Source: Micromussa lordhowensis (Eukaryota > Cnidaria > Anthozoa > Scleractinia > Lobophylliidae). From it: a DNA stretch of 64,000 bases. The translations under genes and the position numbers were made by a program. The notes below the pieces were generated by a model, which saw nothing but the letters and a program-made list of their open reading frames with translations, ran no database searches and was not told the DNA's origin. Where the stretch lies: NCBI GenBank assembly GCA_964020085.1, contig OZ026595.1, positions 18,032,653 through 18,096,652 on the forward strand. Reading direction: 5' to 3'. Shown here in pieces: positions 1 to 12,466 of the stretch. Position 1 is the stretch's first letter, and the number at the start of each line of letters is the position of its first letter.

Positions 1-3000
1 TAAACTTAGATAATCTGGCCTGGATATTTTAACCTCTTATAAAGGATAATTCAAAGCGAGCAGGAGAGTTGTTTTTAATACGTCTGATCGACTCAAAATA
101 TTAAAATACTTGCCAGTACGGTTAAGCCGCCAGAGGGCGATTTAGTCACATTTAGGAAGTGGTTGTAATCGGGATAAATAGTTAAATAAACATGATTAAA
201 GCACTCACTATTAATTCAGACTAACGGTAGCTGTCAGGCTTGGGAGTTTGCCATTACAACAGACGCTGACGAAGGGGTTATCCCTGTAAGGTCTGGCAGC
301 CTTTACAGTATTAATTAAGTTCTCTAACATATTTCTCATCGTTTCTGAGTGCTGCGTAGCAGACTTGTATTATGGGAATTACAGAAGAAGTCATCTCTTG
401 ATAGTCAAACATGCCGAGAGCTGTGAACTGAACCAATTAAAAAAACTTGCGTTGGGTCGGCAAAAGATTTACATTACGCATAGGGTTGACCAATGGTTCG
501 TGTTTAAACTGAAGTGCGCTGAAATATCAAAATGCACCGTGATAACAAAAAAAACGCATAGTAATACATTATAGACCGATGAGACGTGGTGGGTCTTTCA
601 CAGACTGATAAGCAAATTAAATTAATGAACTATATATAAAGACTCACTTTCCCAAGTTACGGGAGGGAAACAACAGGACAGCTTGAGTAAAATCTAAAAC
701 AATTAAGTTAAAAACCAGCTTTTGTATTATGAATACATAGGACAGCAACGAACGTGGAAAATCACTCCGTGTCCGATTCCATTAGTCCGGCCACCCCAAT
801 GCGTCTACTTTTGAAAATGCATAGTTTTTAAGTTTCGTTCACGGTCCACACTAATCAATCAAAACCCCCTCATCGAAAACGTTGTCCAGAGTAGAGACAT
901 TAGAAAATGGATTGAGCCCTATCGTATCATTGCGGAGATCGAATTCAGAGGCTTTTGGAAACGTAGGCATGACATGCGCGTGCGCAAATGATGGTTCGGC
1001 AGTAAGCATCATTTAGCCTTTGTTCCCCTTCTGACGTCATCACCTGAGCAAAATTGGTATCACTTATACTCAAGTTCTGTAGCAGAAAAAGATCTTTCCA
1101 ATGATACCCACGCCAGGTCAGAGTGATTGGGTCACTTGATACGCGGAATATGCACGAAAATGCTTCGAAATTTGAGAGAAAAACTCGGAGGTAAGAATTC
1201 CCCGTCTCGATGATGCTTTTTCTCGGAAATTCTCTAACTGGAAGCAAGCCCAGTAGAAAGTGAACAGCTGCAACAAAAAGAAAGGAAAGGCATAAAAAAC
1301 GGGACGCTAGTGGAAAAAAAAAGCACCCTGTCATGCTATAAGTGTCTTTTTTAGTAGATTGCAGCTAACATGTGGCTAATTTGGCTCATATCCATGCTAA
1401 AAATATCAAAACTGTCCAAAAAATGCGTTTTCTGCCAAAACACTCCGGGTGGCAATACCGCACAGTTCTACTTAAGTTTCAGTGAGATTATTTTGTTTAT
1501 ATCTTCTGTCCTCCAGTTTTGACATCGACAGATCTCGTACTCCACAAAAACATTCGTGACTTAAAAACATTTTTATACCAAACTTAGTGTTAATCGACTT
1601 TCGACTGAACAACCTGGTTTGGGATTGAGAGTTAATCAAGTTTGTAATTTCTCTTGCCAAGGAAAGACTTTTCACTTTTTCAACGGAAAATTAGAAAACA
1701 GTAAAGCCAGCAAAATTGACGCTAAACCTGCTTTAGATTACTTGTGCTTTGAGCGTGATGTAGACGTCTGTATCAGTTGCAACAGAGTATACGGCTGTCG
1801 TTTATACCAAGTTTAAACCAATGACTCCACTTGTAATAGCTCTTCTCAGAGTGCAACCTAACCTACGTCAAGTTCAGCTTGCATGGGTAGAGTGGGTAGA
1901 CAGTGATCGCCACAGTGTAAATCTGCTATTATTCAGGCCCCGTCGAACTGAAATGCGCCGGAGAAATTTTAAGATTAAACGGTGTTTTCACTCTGTACAC
2001 GTATCAAATGTTTTCCGTCCACCTTACAGCGGAGGAAGTTTAAAAACGCAACAATCACCGGTCATTTTGAAGTTGTGTTTGATGAAAACTCGGGCAGGGA
2101 AATCACTTGATTATCGTGACGGCATCGTTTTTCGAAAAGCTTCGTTTTCAAAATGTTTTCCGTCCTAACGAAAACGTAAAGCCGGCGTTTTCAAATTCCT
2201 CCAGTTTGAAAAGCATTTTCGAAAAGCTCCGTTTTCGTGACGGATTAGCGCGGACGGAAGGCTTAACCGTAGAAATAAAGCTACGTTTCCGGCCTTAAAA
2301 ACAGTATCGCAAATGTATTCACTTTTAATCGTAACTTAGGAAAACAGGTTCGAAATCGGCTTCATATGATCCTCGACTAAAGCGACTGTATTTCAGAAAG
2401 ATCAATAACAACAGCCAAAGTTTTTGTAGAAAATTTTAATTACTAAGGAAGAATAATATAGTTACAATTGTCTTTCCTTTCGTGACCTCTTTCTTTTGTA
2501 CTTTTAATTTAATGTCGAATTTTTCCGTCCCGCAAGCAATTAAGCCCTAAAAATATCTCGAGGTAGTCTCTAGAACTGTGTCATATGCTTTTAGAATTAT
2601 TTCGGGTGTATTTTCCTTAAAAGAACCAATCACATTTTATGCGGTTAGCATGTCGACAAACAATTAATCTAATCAGAAAACACAGAAAATAAGGCACCAA
2701 CCATTACATCAAATAACATATTTTCACGCAAACGCGGACAGCATTTTAAATCGTGCAAATGATTGTCGTCGCTTTTAAAAGGTTATTGAAGTCGAAACGG
2801 GAAGATTTTTGTTTGCAGTAAGTTTATCAGCTTCTGGTCTTTCCTATAGATGTATCGTGATATGGCTAAACTCTAACGAAAACGTAATTTTCCGTTCAGT
2901 TTACGTATGCGCTGTTCGGTAAGTACATCAGTTGTTTTGCCCAAATATGTTTACTACATGCATGTGTTTGGTTAGTTCCAGTTCACGAGTCACCTCAGGT

Positions 3001-6000
3001 TTTTGAGAACACAAAATACGTGCCTAGGTACAAGGTAATGTAAAAACAAATCAATAATGAGATGGGACAATTCATAAAAAAAAAATTAGATCTGCGCGTT
3101 TTCTGACTTATTTATCGACACAGAAACAGATGATTATCTCCAGCATGCCGGTTCGGGAGGAAAACATCATTGTTGACCTCGCAGGAAGCACTGCTTTGTA
3201 TGACGCATCTTTCCTGATGGCACACAGCTGTGCGAACAGAAATTTTCCGTGTGAAGCGATAGCAACGCTTAAGTAATTAATTAATAAGCTCTGTTCATTC
3301 AGGCGCCCGGCTGACACCTGTTTCTAATGCTTGCGGTCCAGGCGTCAATAACCTGCAAGAAGCCAAGTTTGGGGGCCTTAGGGCCAGGAAGTACTGGGCA
3401 AATGTTTATATTTTGCGAAAGATTCTGTCACCAGTTCCCTGAGACAAGTGCGCCCGGTGATTTTTAGATCTACCAAATTCTGTCAAGGCTTACCAAAGTT
3501 CAAAGCCGCCTTCGTCCTGCCTCGGAGCAGGACAATTTTTTGTCAGGCGTGAAATCTGACAGATTTGTCAATTTACACGCAATGATTTGAAGGAAAAAGT
3601 CCATCAAGAAAAATTGATCTCTTGTTTTAGTCGGAGTATTTCAGTCCGAAGCCCACAAAAATTATTTCATTGGGAGCGGCAATCAAACGGTGAAGATGGA
3701 AGAGTCGTACCTCGGTATGCTGCATAACGATCCTTACTCAGAATACAACTATACTTGAGTTAGTACTTAGAGATCAACCACTGGATATTTTTTATGGATT
3801 CGAATCGAACTAGTGAGACTGATTATCTTAAAAATCGTTATCAATGAATCTAAATATAAAAGAGGATTGTAATGGGAAGAAGATCTTAGTCCACAAATCT
3901 AGCCAACCAAGTGTTGTGTCTCCAGAATCACCTTTTCCTCGTGCGAAGGCCCTGTCGGCTAAAAGGAACAGGAAGCTCTGGGGACGAGATAAGCAGGGAA
4001 CTTTTACAACTCTTACCTGGCCTTAGATTCCTTACAACTCGCATCGCTCACTTCTTGCGAGTGCGATTGAGGCGCAGTTTCTTCATCTTTCCTCTTTTCC
4101 GAATTTGCTCCACTGATTTTGATGCAATTTATGTAGAAATTATTCTCGATGGATATTGACCCACGACTTCTAACTCGTGAGATTTCAAAGGACCCGTCGT
4201 CGACGTAGAATGAAAGCAGTTCATTTTATTCAGTTTTGCATAGCTAAGAAGTGGCCAAATTGGACAGAAAATCCTGCCTTTTATATAAAATGTGTGTTAA
4301 AAGGTTGTACTCACTAAAAGGGTAAAAATAAAGTTTTTTTTTTTTTTCCGCAGCCAGGCAACCAGCACGAGAACTAAGTAAGATTATATTGTTCAATGTT
4401 TTTTATTTTCCTTGTACGTTGCATTAATGCGTCTAGCTGTCATGATTGTGTTGTCTTTTTTATTCAACGTTTGCGTTTAATAAATATTTTAATTGGCAAA
4501 CTTCAAAACTTCAACCCGCAATTGTTTTAGAGCACGTACAAAAATCACAATTCAAATCTTCCAATCCGGGCGGCTGTCAAAATCACGTAAAATGTAATCG
4601 AACGATAATTTGTACACAAACGAAAGATTTGTTAAGGAAACTTTGGCTTAAAATCTCTTTGTAAAGCTCTTGAAACTTGTTTTAGCTTTCACGGTAATCC
4701 GTCGCTTTTCATTTTGGCCTATCGACGGGGGGTGATCTATATTAAGACAGGATAATTAATTGTTGCGATTTTTAGGCAAAAAGGTAATGATTACGACGTT
4801 GATCTAAAAACAAGAACGAAAATTAATCATAGTTCATCCGTTTTTGCCGTCATAACTGCTAAGAAAATGCCCATGTCGCTCGGTTGATATCGCAATCTTG
4901 CCCCATAAATTTTGCCTGACGTTGTAGTTGTACACGTCAGCAGTTTAGTTAGTGGAACTTCAAAGTTTCGCTGACTGGAGATGTGAGAAAGTGAAATAGT
5001 TTCAATTTCTCGACTTTCCAAGACCGAAGCGCCGAATTTCCGTTTTAAAAAATGTTTATAAATTCAATGTCAAAATGACTCATTGTTTTAATTTTAAAAT
5101 AATCTAATATTTAAAATTTTATGTGTGCAGTTTTAATCTTCTAAATTGCGGCCAAGCAGGACTTTTGTGTTTGACATGTCGCTTATGATTTCCGGTTGCG
5201 TAGGGTTTGTAGAGTATCGTCAATTTTAGGCCTGGGCTAGTAAATTTTTGGTAGAAATCCACCCCTCCTCATGCTTCTGTTAATTGACTCTTCGACGGCG
5301 AGATTTCATGCGGCGGTTCCGTGCAATTTCCTGTTTGAATTGCTCGAAAATTAACAAGTCTTAAAGTCAAATAAAGCGAGCGCCGGCCGAAATTAATAAA
5401 AGCACTTATTATATTTTACGAGCGAACCCATATGAACGGTCGCATCACAGGTGTCACTAGACTACAATAGGTTGCAAGCAGGTTTTACTTATTCCGTGTT
5501 TTCCTCATTTTCGATCTATTTGAGTTAGACGTCGCAGTTTTAGCTCCCTGTAACTATTTCTCGAAGTTTGTTCTTCCCCGCCTCCGTCAAACGTTTGAAT
5601 ATAATTCTGCCTTTGATCGTTCTGCGGAGGTAAACAATTTCGCTAAAAATGTGACTTGAACGCAATCTTAGAGTAATCAAAACTTGACAGTTCGTTGAGT
5701 GATTTTTATATGGATAAGCTGATGTCAAAGTTGCCTTCCGAAGACAATTAGCCTTGCTAACCCACGTTCACAATAGAGAATCGTGTACTAGAGTTCTCAG
5801 TGTCTTCAGGACTTCTCACTACCGCCTAAAGTGAGTTCTGAGAAATAACCAATAGACTCGACCTAGTTGAATACCGGCATGAGGTCATTGAGTTAATACT
5901 ATACTGGGATTAAGGTTTTCGCATCATTAACTATGCCTGTTCTTTACGCCACACAGAGCTTTTGCATGGAGTTGTGATTCATGTTATTCTGAAATCGAGA

Positions 6001-6003
6001 ACC
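1..6003. other. Intergenic region without recognisable gene
   Basis: I see no convincing coding exon, tRNA or rRNA here. The open frames are short, lack family resemblance and mostly begin at non-ATG codons. A foldback-type repeat lies near 1.93-2.30 kb (listed separately). The final few hundred bases before 6004 are the presumed promoter and 5' leader of the GPCR gene, but I cannot point to a specific TATA box or start site. Confidence 0.6.
1930..2300. repeat. Dispersed repeat with gaaaacg/ccgtcc-rich inverted arms (MITE-like)
   Basis: The segment is full of short related words in both orientations: CGGAGGAA next to TTTAAAAACGC, TTTTTCGAAAAGCTTCG, GTGACGG, CCGTCC and GTTTTCAAATTCCTCC. The same words recur at about 19575-19718 beside the captured adducin exon, so the two stretches look like members of one non-autonomous DNA element family. 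I cannot fix ends or a target-site duplication. Assignment to a superfamily is not possible from the sequence alone. Confidence 0.55.
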
Positions 6004-9000
6004 ATGAAAATGACGAATTCTACGAACAGTACCAACTGCGTCGATCCGGCACAGGACCCTTCGCTGTATACATCGCTGGTATTTTATTTTGTGATCGCGG
6101 TCTTCGCCATTTTCGGCAACGGACTTGTTTGCGCAGCATTCGCCACCAACAAACGCCTGAGGATTCTGACAAATTACTACGTCGTTTCTCTGGCAGTGTC
6201 TGATATTCTGGTCGGGAGCATCAATATTCCACTCTGGATGTACATCAAGAAAGAGTAAGTGAAAACACTCTATATCTAAGCGCCCGGATCCGGAGCGTTA
6301 CAGACAATTATCTTGAGTGAAAATTAAGTATGAACTCGCTTCCTTCATCGATTTGATCTCCCCTTGGGACTTACGCGGGAAATAAGAACTGTTTTATTGG
6401 ATTTTTTTTTAGAAAAGGGACATTTTTTATTAAGCTCCTTTTCGTTGTCGCAGAAGCTATTGAGCGAATTGAGTAATAAAAGCGGATTGTGTACCCGATC
6501 GGCGAACTACCGTGACGATTAGAGCATACGAATATTGGATAGGGGGCAATGTATTAACAACTTGTCACGTTATTTAACAGAGTCAAGGGTACTAATCAAT
6601 AAATCTAGCGCGTAGTTTTACACAAGCGGAGTTTTTGCAAACAAGATCTTTTCCGTGGGTACTGATATTATACGTTACTGTACAAGGAATTGGAAGGAAA
6701 CCGACCGACAGATATTTCACACCTATAGCACTTAATTATATTCAAACGAGTGCGAATAAATTATACGTATGTACATAAAAATCCTGCCGGGAGATAGAGC
6801 ATCAATTATCGGCCTATTATCCTAGAACAGCAGTACATGATATGGGTGAAGCATAAATTACGTAGTCCAAAAAGAACAATTTCAGTGTCTAAACAAAGCC
6901 ATAAAACGGAAAACTTGGAGACAATCTTTTCAACGCCATCTGCTACTTTATTTGTTTACATGACTCCATTTCCAAGGAAGCTCTCTATTCAGTGGGCCCC
7001 TTCCCCTTTTGTTTCACGTTTTCCACCTCCTCCTGTTAAATTTACCTTAGCCCAGATAGAAACGGATCGAAATATCGAAACTTAATAGGGCATGTTATAA
7101 TAAGTTGAGTTTACCAAGCCGGTTTAAAGTGTCTATGACATGCAGAGATGCGATTGAATTTTGACTTGTGTAAACATAATTTGTACGGACTCCCACGATT
7201 GTATGAACAATCTGTTTGATGTTTAACTGTGGAAGGGATATTTTGGGGCATGACTTTGGAAACGATCGCTGAATTGAAAACAGACGATTTTTTACCCCAT
7301 TGACATCAGGATTCTATTCTGAGCTCACAGCAGGTTTTCCCGAGAAAAAAAAACATATATATAAGCATATGCCGGGCATATGGGGGTGGTTTATTTAAGG
7401 AAAGGGTCACCTTAAAGATAACAGCGAAAACTGTGATGGGGTTTGATTTGTCTCTGATTGTTTAGGGAGACAAATTTTCAATGACCGAGTGTGTCTCCTC
7501 TGCAATCCCTGTCATGTCTTTGTGTTGCCTTCCAAGACAACATATTTGACTTGATTATGGTATTTGCGATCTAGAGCAAAAAAAGGCTTGGGAAAGGTGG
7601 GTAACCTGCGATATGTCTAAAACATCTGCGGAGAGTAGGAATTTTTAAGCCATGAAGTTATCGTTTGCCCGAGGTTGTGAGAACCTGACTCGTGACCCAA
7701 TACATACCCCTCTTAGATTTCAATGGATCTTGCTGAGAAAAAGAAAGCCAGAGGTCGGTAAAATGTCAACTTGTGTGTGAGAATTCAGTTTCTGTTGCAT
7801 GCATTCTCAGTGGCGTTTACCTTTGTGGGTCCTTTGTAGCTAACCCATGCGACTGTTGGGTTTTTTGTTTCAATACCATCAAAAGAGAGCACCGGCCACA
7901 ACGTTTTTTTTTAGTTCGTTATCTTCTGCCTGCAGTGGCCGCCTACAGTTTCCCGAAAAAAAACGTCCTGCACAATGGCGTGATATAGGCCAAAATGAGA
8001 TAATTTACTTGATGCGCTTTCACGTAGACTGTTCATAGCCTCTCTGTCCTCTCGTGATTCTATCCGCGCGTTCAACGATCGAGTTGTATTCAAGCAATGA
8101 ACCAACCAGGCCCAAACAAAGTGACCTAGCAGCGTGTCAGGGTTTCGGCAACAAATCCTCACAATCCAGAATCTCAGATGAAAAACCGTGAGGCTTGAGG
8201 CGAGTGCTAACAAGAGTTGTTTTGTGACGTCACCGCACAAAGTAGTGTCCAGGCTCTTCGCTGCAAGAGCACGGTGAAATAGTCTGTAGGGTTCAGAGCG
8301 GAAAAACGTACTGAGCAGCTTTCTGCGCATCCTTAGCTTTACTTGTGCGCTCAGGCAATAATGCAGGCTGCAATGGTGGAAAACACGGCGGACTGCTAAT
8401 AAGGTACGCGAGTTGGGCAAGCATGATTTTTTTTCGGAATTTCGCTCCCCCTGCCTGCTGAGAGACTCTCTTGCTTATATATGCAGTGGATTGCGTATAT
8501 GGATGCAATATGTAAAGAGTAGAGTGTTTGTGGAAAAATGTGTCAGCGCATCGAAATTTCTTGCATACCGGGGGGAAATGTCAATAAAGGGTTCGGAAAC
8601 CTTCGTTACTTAAATTTTGTCCCAAAAAGAATTTGATTACCCACGAAAACAATACACCAGCTTTCAATTAGTGACGTGAAAATGCTGCTGCTTGCCACGA
8701 AAGTTGGAAAAGCATATAAAGTTCGTAACTTTTTTCCTTTAAACGATCGACGGAATTCGCGCCTTTTTTCAAACTTGGAGCCTGGCGCTCGGCCAAACCT
8801 CGGACGGAGCAGGGCGGGAAGATGAGAGACCATGGGACAACCTCATTCCCAGGGCTTTTCCTTTTATTTTTCCCTTTTCCCGCCCCTCCCAATTTCATAA
8901 AGGTAAAAGTCCTGGGAACGAGGTTGACCATGGGAACGAGGCTGTAGGGAACTCTTCAGAGCGGAAAAACGTAATAAGCACGCGTGAGTTTTGGCTGCGC

Positions 9001-10499
9001 TCCAGTCCCCCCCCCCCCCCAAAAAAAGCAAGCGACATTCTCGCATACCTTATTACAGTCCGCCACTCTTTCCGACCATTACGAAACCATTGCAGCTTGC
9101 ATTATTACCTGGCTAGGGATGCGCAGAAAGCTGCGCAGTACGTTTTTCGGCTCTGAATCTGCGAGCCGTTACAAGCGCTGGTTCTTGTCTACAAAATGAT
9201 TGCCATTGCTGTCTTCTGTCTTTCAGCTTCTGTAATGCCAAGGATTTATACGAATCTTTCGTCATCTTCGACGTCTTGTGTGGTACAGCCTCCATTTGGA
9301 ATATGACTGCTATAAGTATTGACAGGTTAGACAAGTCTTTTCTTGTATTATTAGCCATGAGCTATGCAGCGCGCGTTCTTGATTTGTATAGGTGATTGTA
9401 TGAATACGAGCGTAAGCAAGAGAATGTGATCATAATCTCGTGGTGCAAGTAACTATTAAACTACGAGTCATGTTTGAAAATCACTCAAAGTTGCAGATTA
9501 GGCAAATTAGGCGAAAGAATTTTCAAGTATCACAAGTAGTGTAAATTCTTAGTTGCTCGAGCTTTCATACGATTACTTATTTATTACAATCCGTACAAAT
9601 GACGAACACACGCGCATTAGTTTGCACTTCACCTGACTTCAGTACAAATTGAAAATTAACAATAAATTGGCATACCTTCTCTCAACCAATAACAGTGAAA
9701 TAATTCTCTCAGTCATATAATAAAGCGCAAATTTTCAAAATTTTCTTTAAGTTCTATTTCTGTGTTTATCTTCAGGTTTGCAGCAGTGGTTTACCCCACA
9801 GTTTATAAACACCGCATGAAGAGCACAGAAGTCGCTGGATGGACAATCCTGTGTGTGTGGATTTTCTCAACGTTCGTGGCCTTGCTCCGACTGCAATATC
9901 AAAAATTCAACTATGCCATGTTTGTTGTAACTCTCAGTTTCTTTATACCGTTGTTAATAATCCTTGTATCTTATGGGAGTATTTACCGCGTGGTCAGTTA
10001 CCGCGCAAAATGGACTGGGTCAGTATTGATGGAGATCAAACTGGCGCGAACTCTCTCGATCGTGATTGGTGCGTTCATTCTCTGCTGGGGGCCGTTTTTT
10101 ATCCTCAACATCGTGACGTATTACTGCAGGAAAAGCTGCCGCTTTGACGAGGCCGTGACCGTGATCAAGTGGCTCCAATACGCAAGCGCGTTCATTAACC
10201 CCGTCATATACACCATACGGAATCGTGAGTTTCGTTTCACGTTTCACCGGTTGGTCTTCCGTTGTAAGTACAGAAATGGCAAGTATGTGTTTAATCCGCA
10301 AGTGAAGCGTTCAACCCGATGTGGTTGCTGTCAGCTCGGAGGTCCGTTAGATGCGGATTTTGGCGAGACTCGATCGCGGTACCCAACATATACCGAAGAA
10401 GTTTCGACTTACAATTCGAATCGCCGGCCTCCATCGACGCCTTCCAAAGTACAAACGATACCACTGGGCTTTGACAATTTGTCTGCGTCAAAACCGTAA
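6004..10499 (+). CDS. Class A (rhodopsin-like) G-protein-coupled receptor, aminergic-like, three exons
   Basis: Exons 6004-6254, 9227-9325 and 9776-10499 join in phase (2 nt carried over at both junctions) to give 357 residues. ATG 6004 is the first in-frame ATG and has an ACC context. The short N-terminus carries two NST glycosylation sequons (N5, N8). Seven membrane segments are readable: TM1 with GN (N1.50), TM2 with LAVSD (D2.50), TM3 ending in DRF (116-118), TM4 with W, TM5 with P and Y5.58, TM6 with CWGPFF (from 220), TM7 with NPVIY (258-262). Counting from the anchors, D99 is position 3.32, the amine-binding aspartate of monoamine receptors, and Y is at 7.43, so it is not a lysine-bearing opsin. 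There is no Cys at 3.25 and none in the very short second extracellular loop, so the usual disulfide is missing. The tail has CGCC, a possible palmitoylation site. The ligand is unknown. Confidence 0.9.
6255..9226 (+). other. GPCR intron 1, repeat-filled
   Basis: The donor GTAAGT at 6255 and acceptor TTTCAG ending at 9226 bound a 2.97-kb intron. It contains several related fragments with the words GAGCGGAAAAACGTA and AGCTTTCTGCGCAT (near 8295-8330, 8955-8975 and, inverted, 9120-9155), an inverted pair based on CCTCGTTCCCAGG (8840-8945) and a homopolymer C run at about 9007-9020. These look like dispersed repeats. No independent gene is evident; the long minus-strand open frame at 7911-8420 has no protein resemblance. 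Confidence 0.6.
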
Positions 10500-10891
10500 G
10501 AAAGTAGTCGCAAATACTGGACAAAAATCTCTTTCCCTGCCCGTCCGTCCTTCAAGAAGTAAGCTCATTTAGTATGTCTCAAGAAAAGAAGAAGAAAAAC
10601 CAGACGACAAATAGAATAGGACTTTGCAATTCAGTGACATGAAAATACGTAGTCGATTAGAGTACCGCGCAAGCGATGCCTGCCTGCTGCACCGCAGTGA
10701 GCTTGGAATCAAGTCGCCCAAAGGGGGCTTAAAATTAGGTTAAAAACCCGCGCAAAGGTAGTAACTCCGGTTTACAAATTTTTTGTAGTGTCGTTCGCCC
10801 ATTAGTTTGACTATACCAAATAACTATGACAAGCCCACTTTCATAGCACGCCTTCCTTCGCGTTCAGTGCACAACAAGTAACAAAACCAAT

Positions 10892-11062
10892 AAGCCATTT
10901 CCGAATTGCCTTTAGCCTCTTTCTCAAAGCGAGTCTTGTTGTCCATCGTTTCATATGAAAATGAGATTTCAATCACATGCAAATTAAACTTATTTTCATA
11001 TGAAAGGTTGTGTGCCAGGCCTCGCTTTGATAAAGAGGCTTAGGTCAACTCGGAAATGGGCT
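10892..11062. repeat. Inverted-repeat MITE-like element, copy 1
   Basis: The ends are AAGCCATTTCCGA on the left and its near complement TCGGAAATGGGCT on the right, with further inner pairs CTTTCTCAAAGCGAG / CTCGCTTTGATAAAG and CATATGAAA words. A second, diverged copy with the same ends and internal order lies at 57213-57389. I see no clear target-site duplication. Confidence 0.7.
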
Positions 11063-11817
11063 ATTCATTTAGCTCGGGATTGTCTTTTCCAAACCACGTA
11101 CACTTAGTGCATTCAGAAAAACCCTGTATATACAATTGATTGCGACATTCGTGAAGTCCTCGAAGTTGCTAAGCAACATGATGTGTCCTCATTTCGTCAT
11201 GCTGGCGTGACTGTTTTCTGCAAACTTATGACGAAGACTTGGTTTTGATTGGATAGTAAGAATCGGAAAATCTTCGATCGAGACCGAAATAGCGACGATG
11301 TGATATTCTCTCTTTTTTGATTGGCGTAAAGTATTCACGGTCTTTGGAATACGTTTGAGTATTTGTCTCTTTTGTCCGACAACAAGCAGAGATTGTAAGA
11401 TAAATTTAACGTATTAACGCAAGAGAGACGGCTCTGGGCCAGTCTGACAGGGCTACAGTGGAATATAGTGGTCTCCAAGAGACTTCAGCCTTAAACACTA
11501 GCTAGGTACATTTTACAATGTAAGTAAAATAACTGTTCATCTTTTATCTCTGCTTGGCATATATATAGAAATTAAACAATAGCAACAGAAAATCAAAGAC
11601 CGGAAAGAGGTATTTTTTCCATAGATTACTTCCTCTTAAGATCCGTGAGAGTACGAGCAAACAAGCGACTGTAAACAGTTTGGCCCAGGGAGAAATTGGT
11701 CCTGGCCACACGGAACCTGGTGGAATTACTTCAAGATAGCTTGAGAAATGGCAAGAAATGGCCTCCCAGATGCCAGCTCATTTAATACTGCATTTCAGTA
11801 TTACTTTATCATCCAGG

Positions 11818-12047
11818 CTGGGTCGGATTGTTCAAAGCCCGACTAAGCTAACCCGGAATATTCGAGAATTTTAATTTGAGTTTTGTAACTTTGCGATGAG
11901 GATTTCTTTTTATATTGTTTGGCCTTCTGTCTTGAGTTTGAACAAAACAAAAGCAGTGAAAAACATTTGTAGAGAAGAAAAAATTATACGTCGGTTAGCT
12001 TTTAATCCTAGGTTAGCGCTAATCGGCTTCTGAACAACTGATCCCAG
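11818..12047. repeat. MITE-like element, copy 1 (ends CTGGG...CCCAG)
   Basis: The left end CTGGGTCGGATTGTTCAAAG, continuing CCCGACTAAGCTAAC, is matched in inverse by the right end with GTTAGCGCTAATCGGCTTC, then TGAACAACTGATCCCAG. A related copy is at 55580-55827 and shares the internal stretch containing TTGAGTTTTGTA, GGCCTTCTG and AAAGCAGTGAAAAAC. The shared TTGTTCAAAG word near the ends also occurs in the element at 37239, so the families may be related. Confidence 0.7.
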
Positions 12048-12300
12048 GAGAAACCAATCTATTATTTACTTGACTCAATCCTCTTTGCCCCTCGTGAAGC
12101 ATAGGGTTACCTTCATAGCTTTCCACCGGACTATGTGTTTTGCAATCTTTTCGGCCTCACCCCATGTTTTCCTGTTGTTAGAAACCATTCTATACTGCTG
12201 CCTTATCAAGTTTGATAAGTGAGTCCCAATTAGCAATCAGAAACTTTGAGCCTCCGTATCGATCTTAATTTTCAGTGTGTTTCTATAATAAGCTCCATTT

Positions 12301-12466
12301 AACAAATTGACGTCAGTTTTTCATGCGTCTGTCCTGTTATTGATCATAAATTTCGTTATCACGTTGTCAAAGTAGCTGTGGATCCACAGACTACTTTGAC
12401 AATGTGATGACGAAATTCATTGTCAATAACAGGACAGATGCATGAAAAACTGACGTCAATTTGTTT
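12301..12466. repeat. Near-perfect palindromic foldback element
   Basis: The left arm starts AACAAATTGACGTCAG and the right arm ends CTGACGTCAATTTGTTTT. The arms run inward through TCATGCGTCTGTCCTGTTAT and TTGTCAAAGTAG to a short centre around GTGGATCCAC at about 12378. Nearly the whole 166 bp can fold into one hairpin, typical of a foldback or MITE insertion. Confidence 0.75.

Noticed and set aside
945..1334. 129-codon minus-strand frame in the first 6 kb
   Set aside because: No recognisable domain, no splice context, and a composition consistent with chance.
7911..8420. 169-codon minus-strand frame in GPCR intron 1
   Set aside because: No domain resemblance, and it overlaps dispersed repeat words and a well-bounded intron.
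6004..10499. Opsin identity for the GPCR, which would pair attractively with a Glass homolog
   Set aside because: The retinal-binding lysine position (7.43) is Tyr and the pocket resembles amine receptors.
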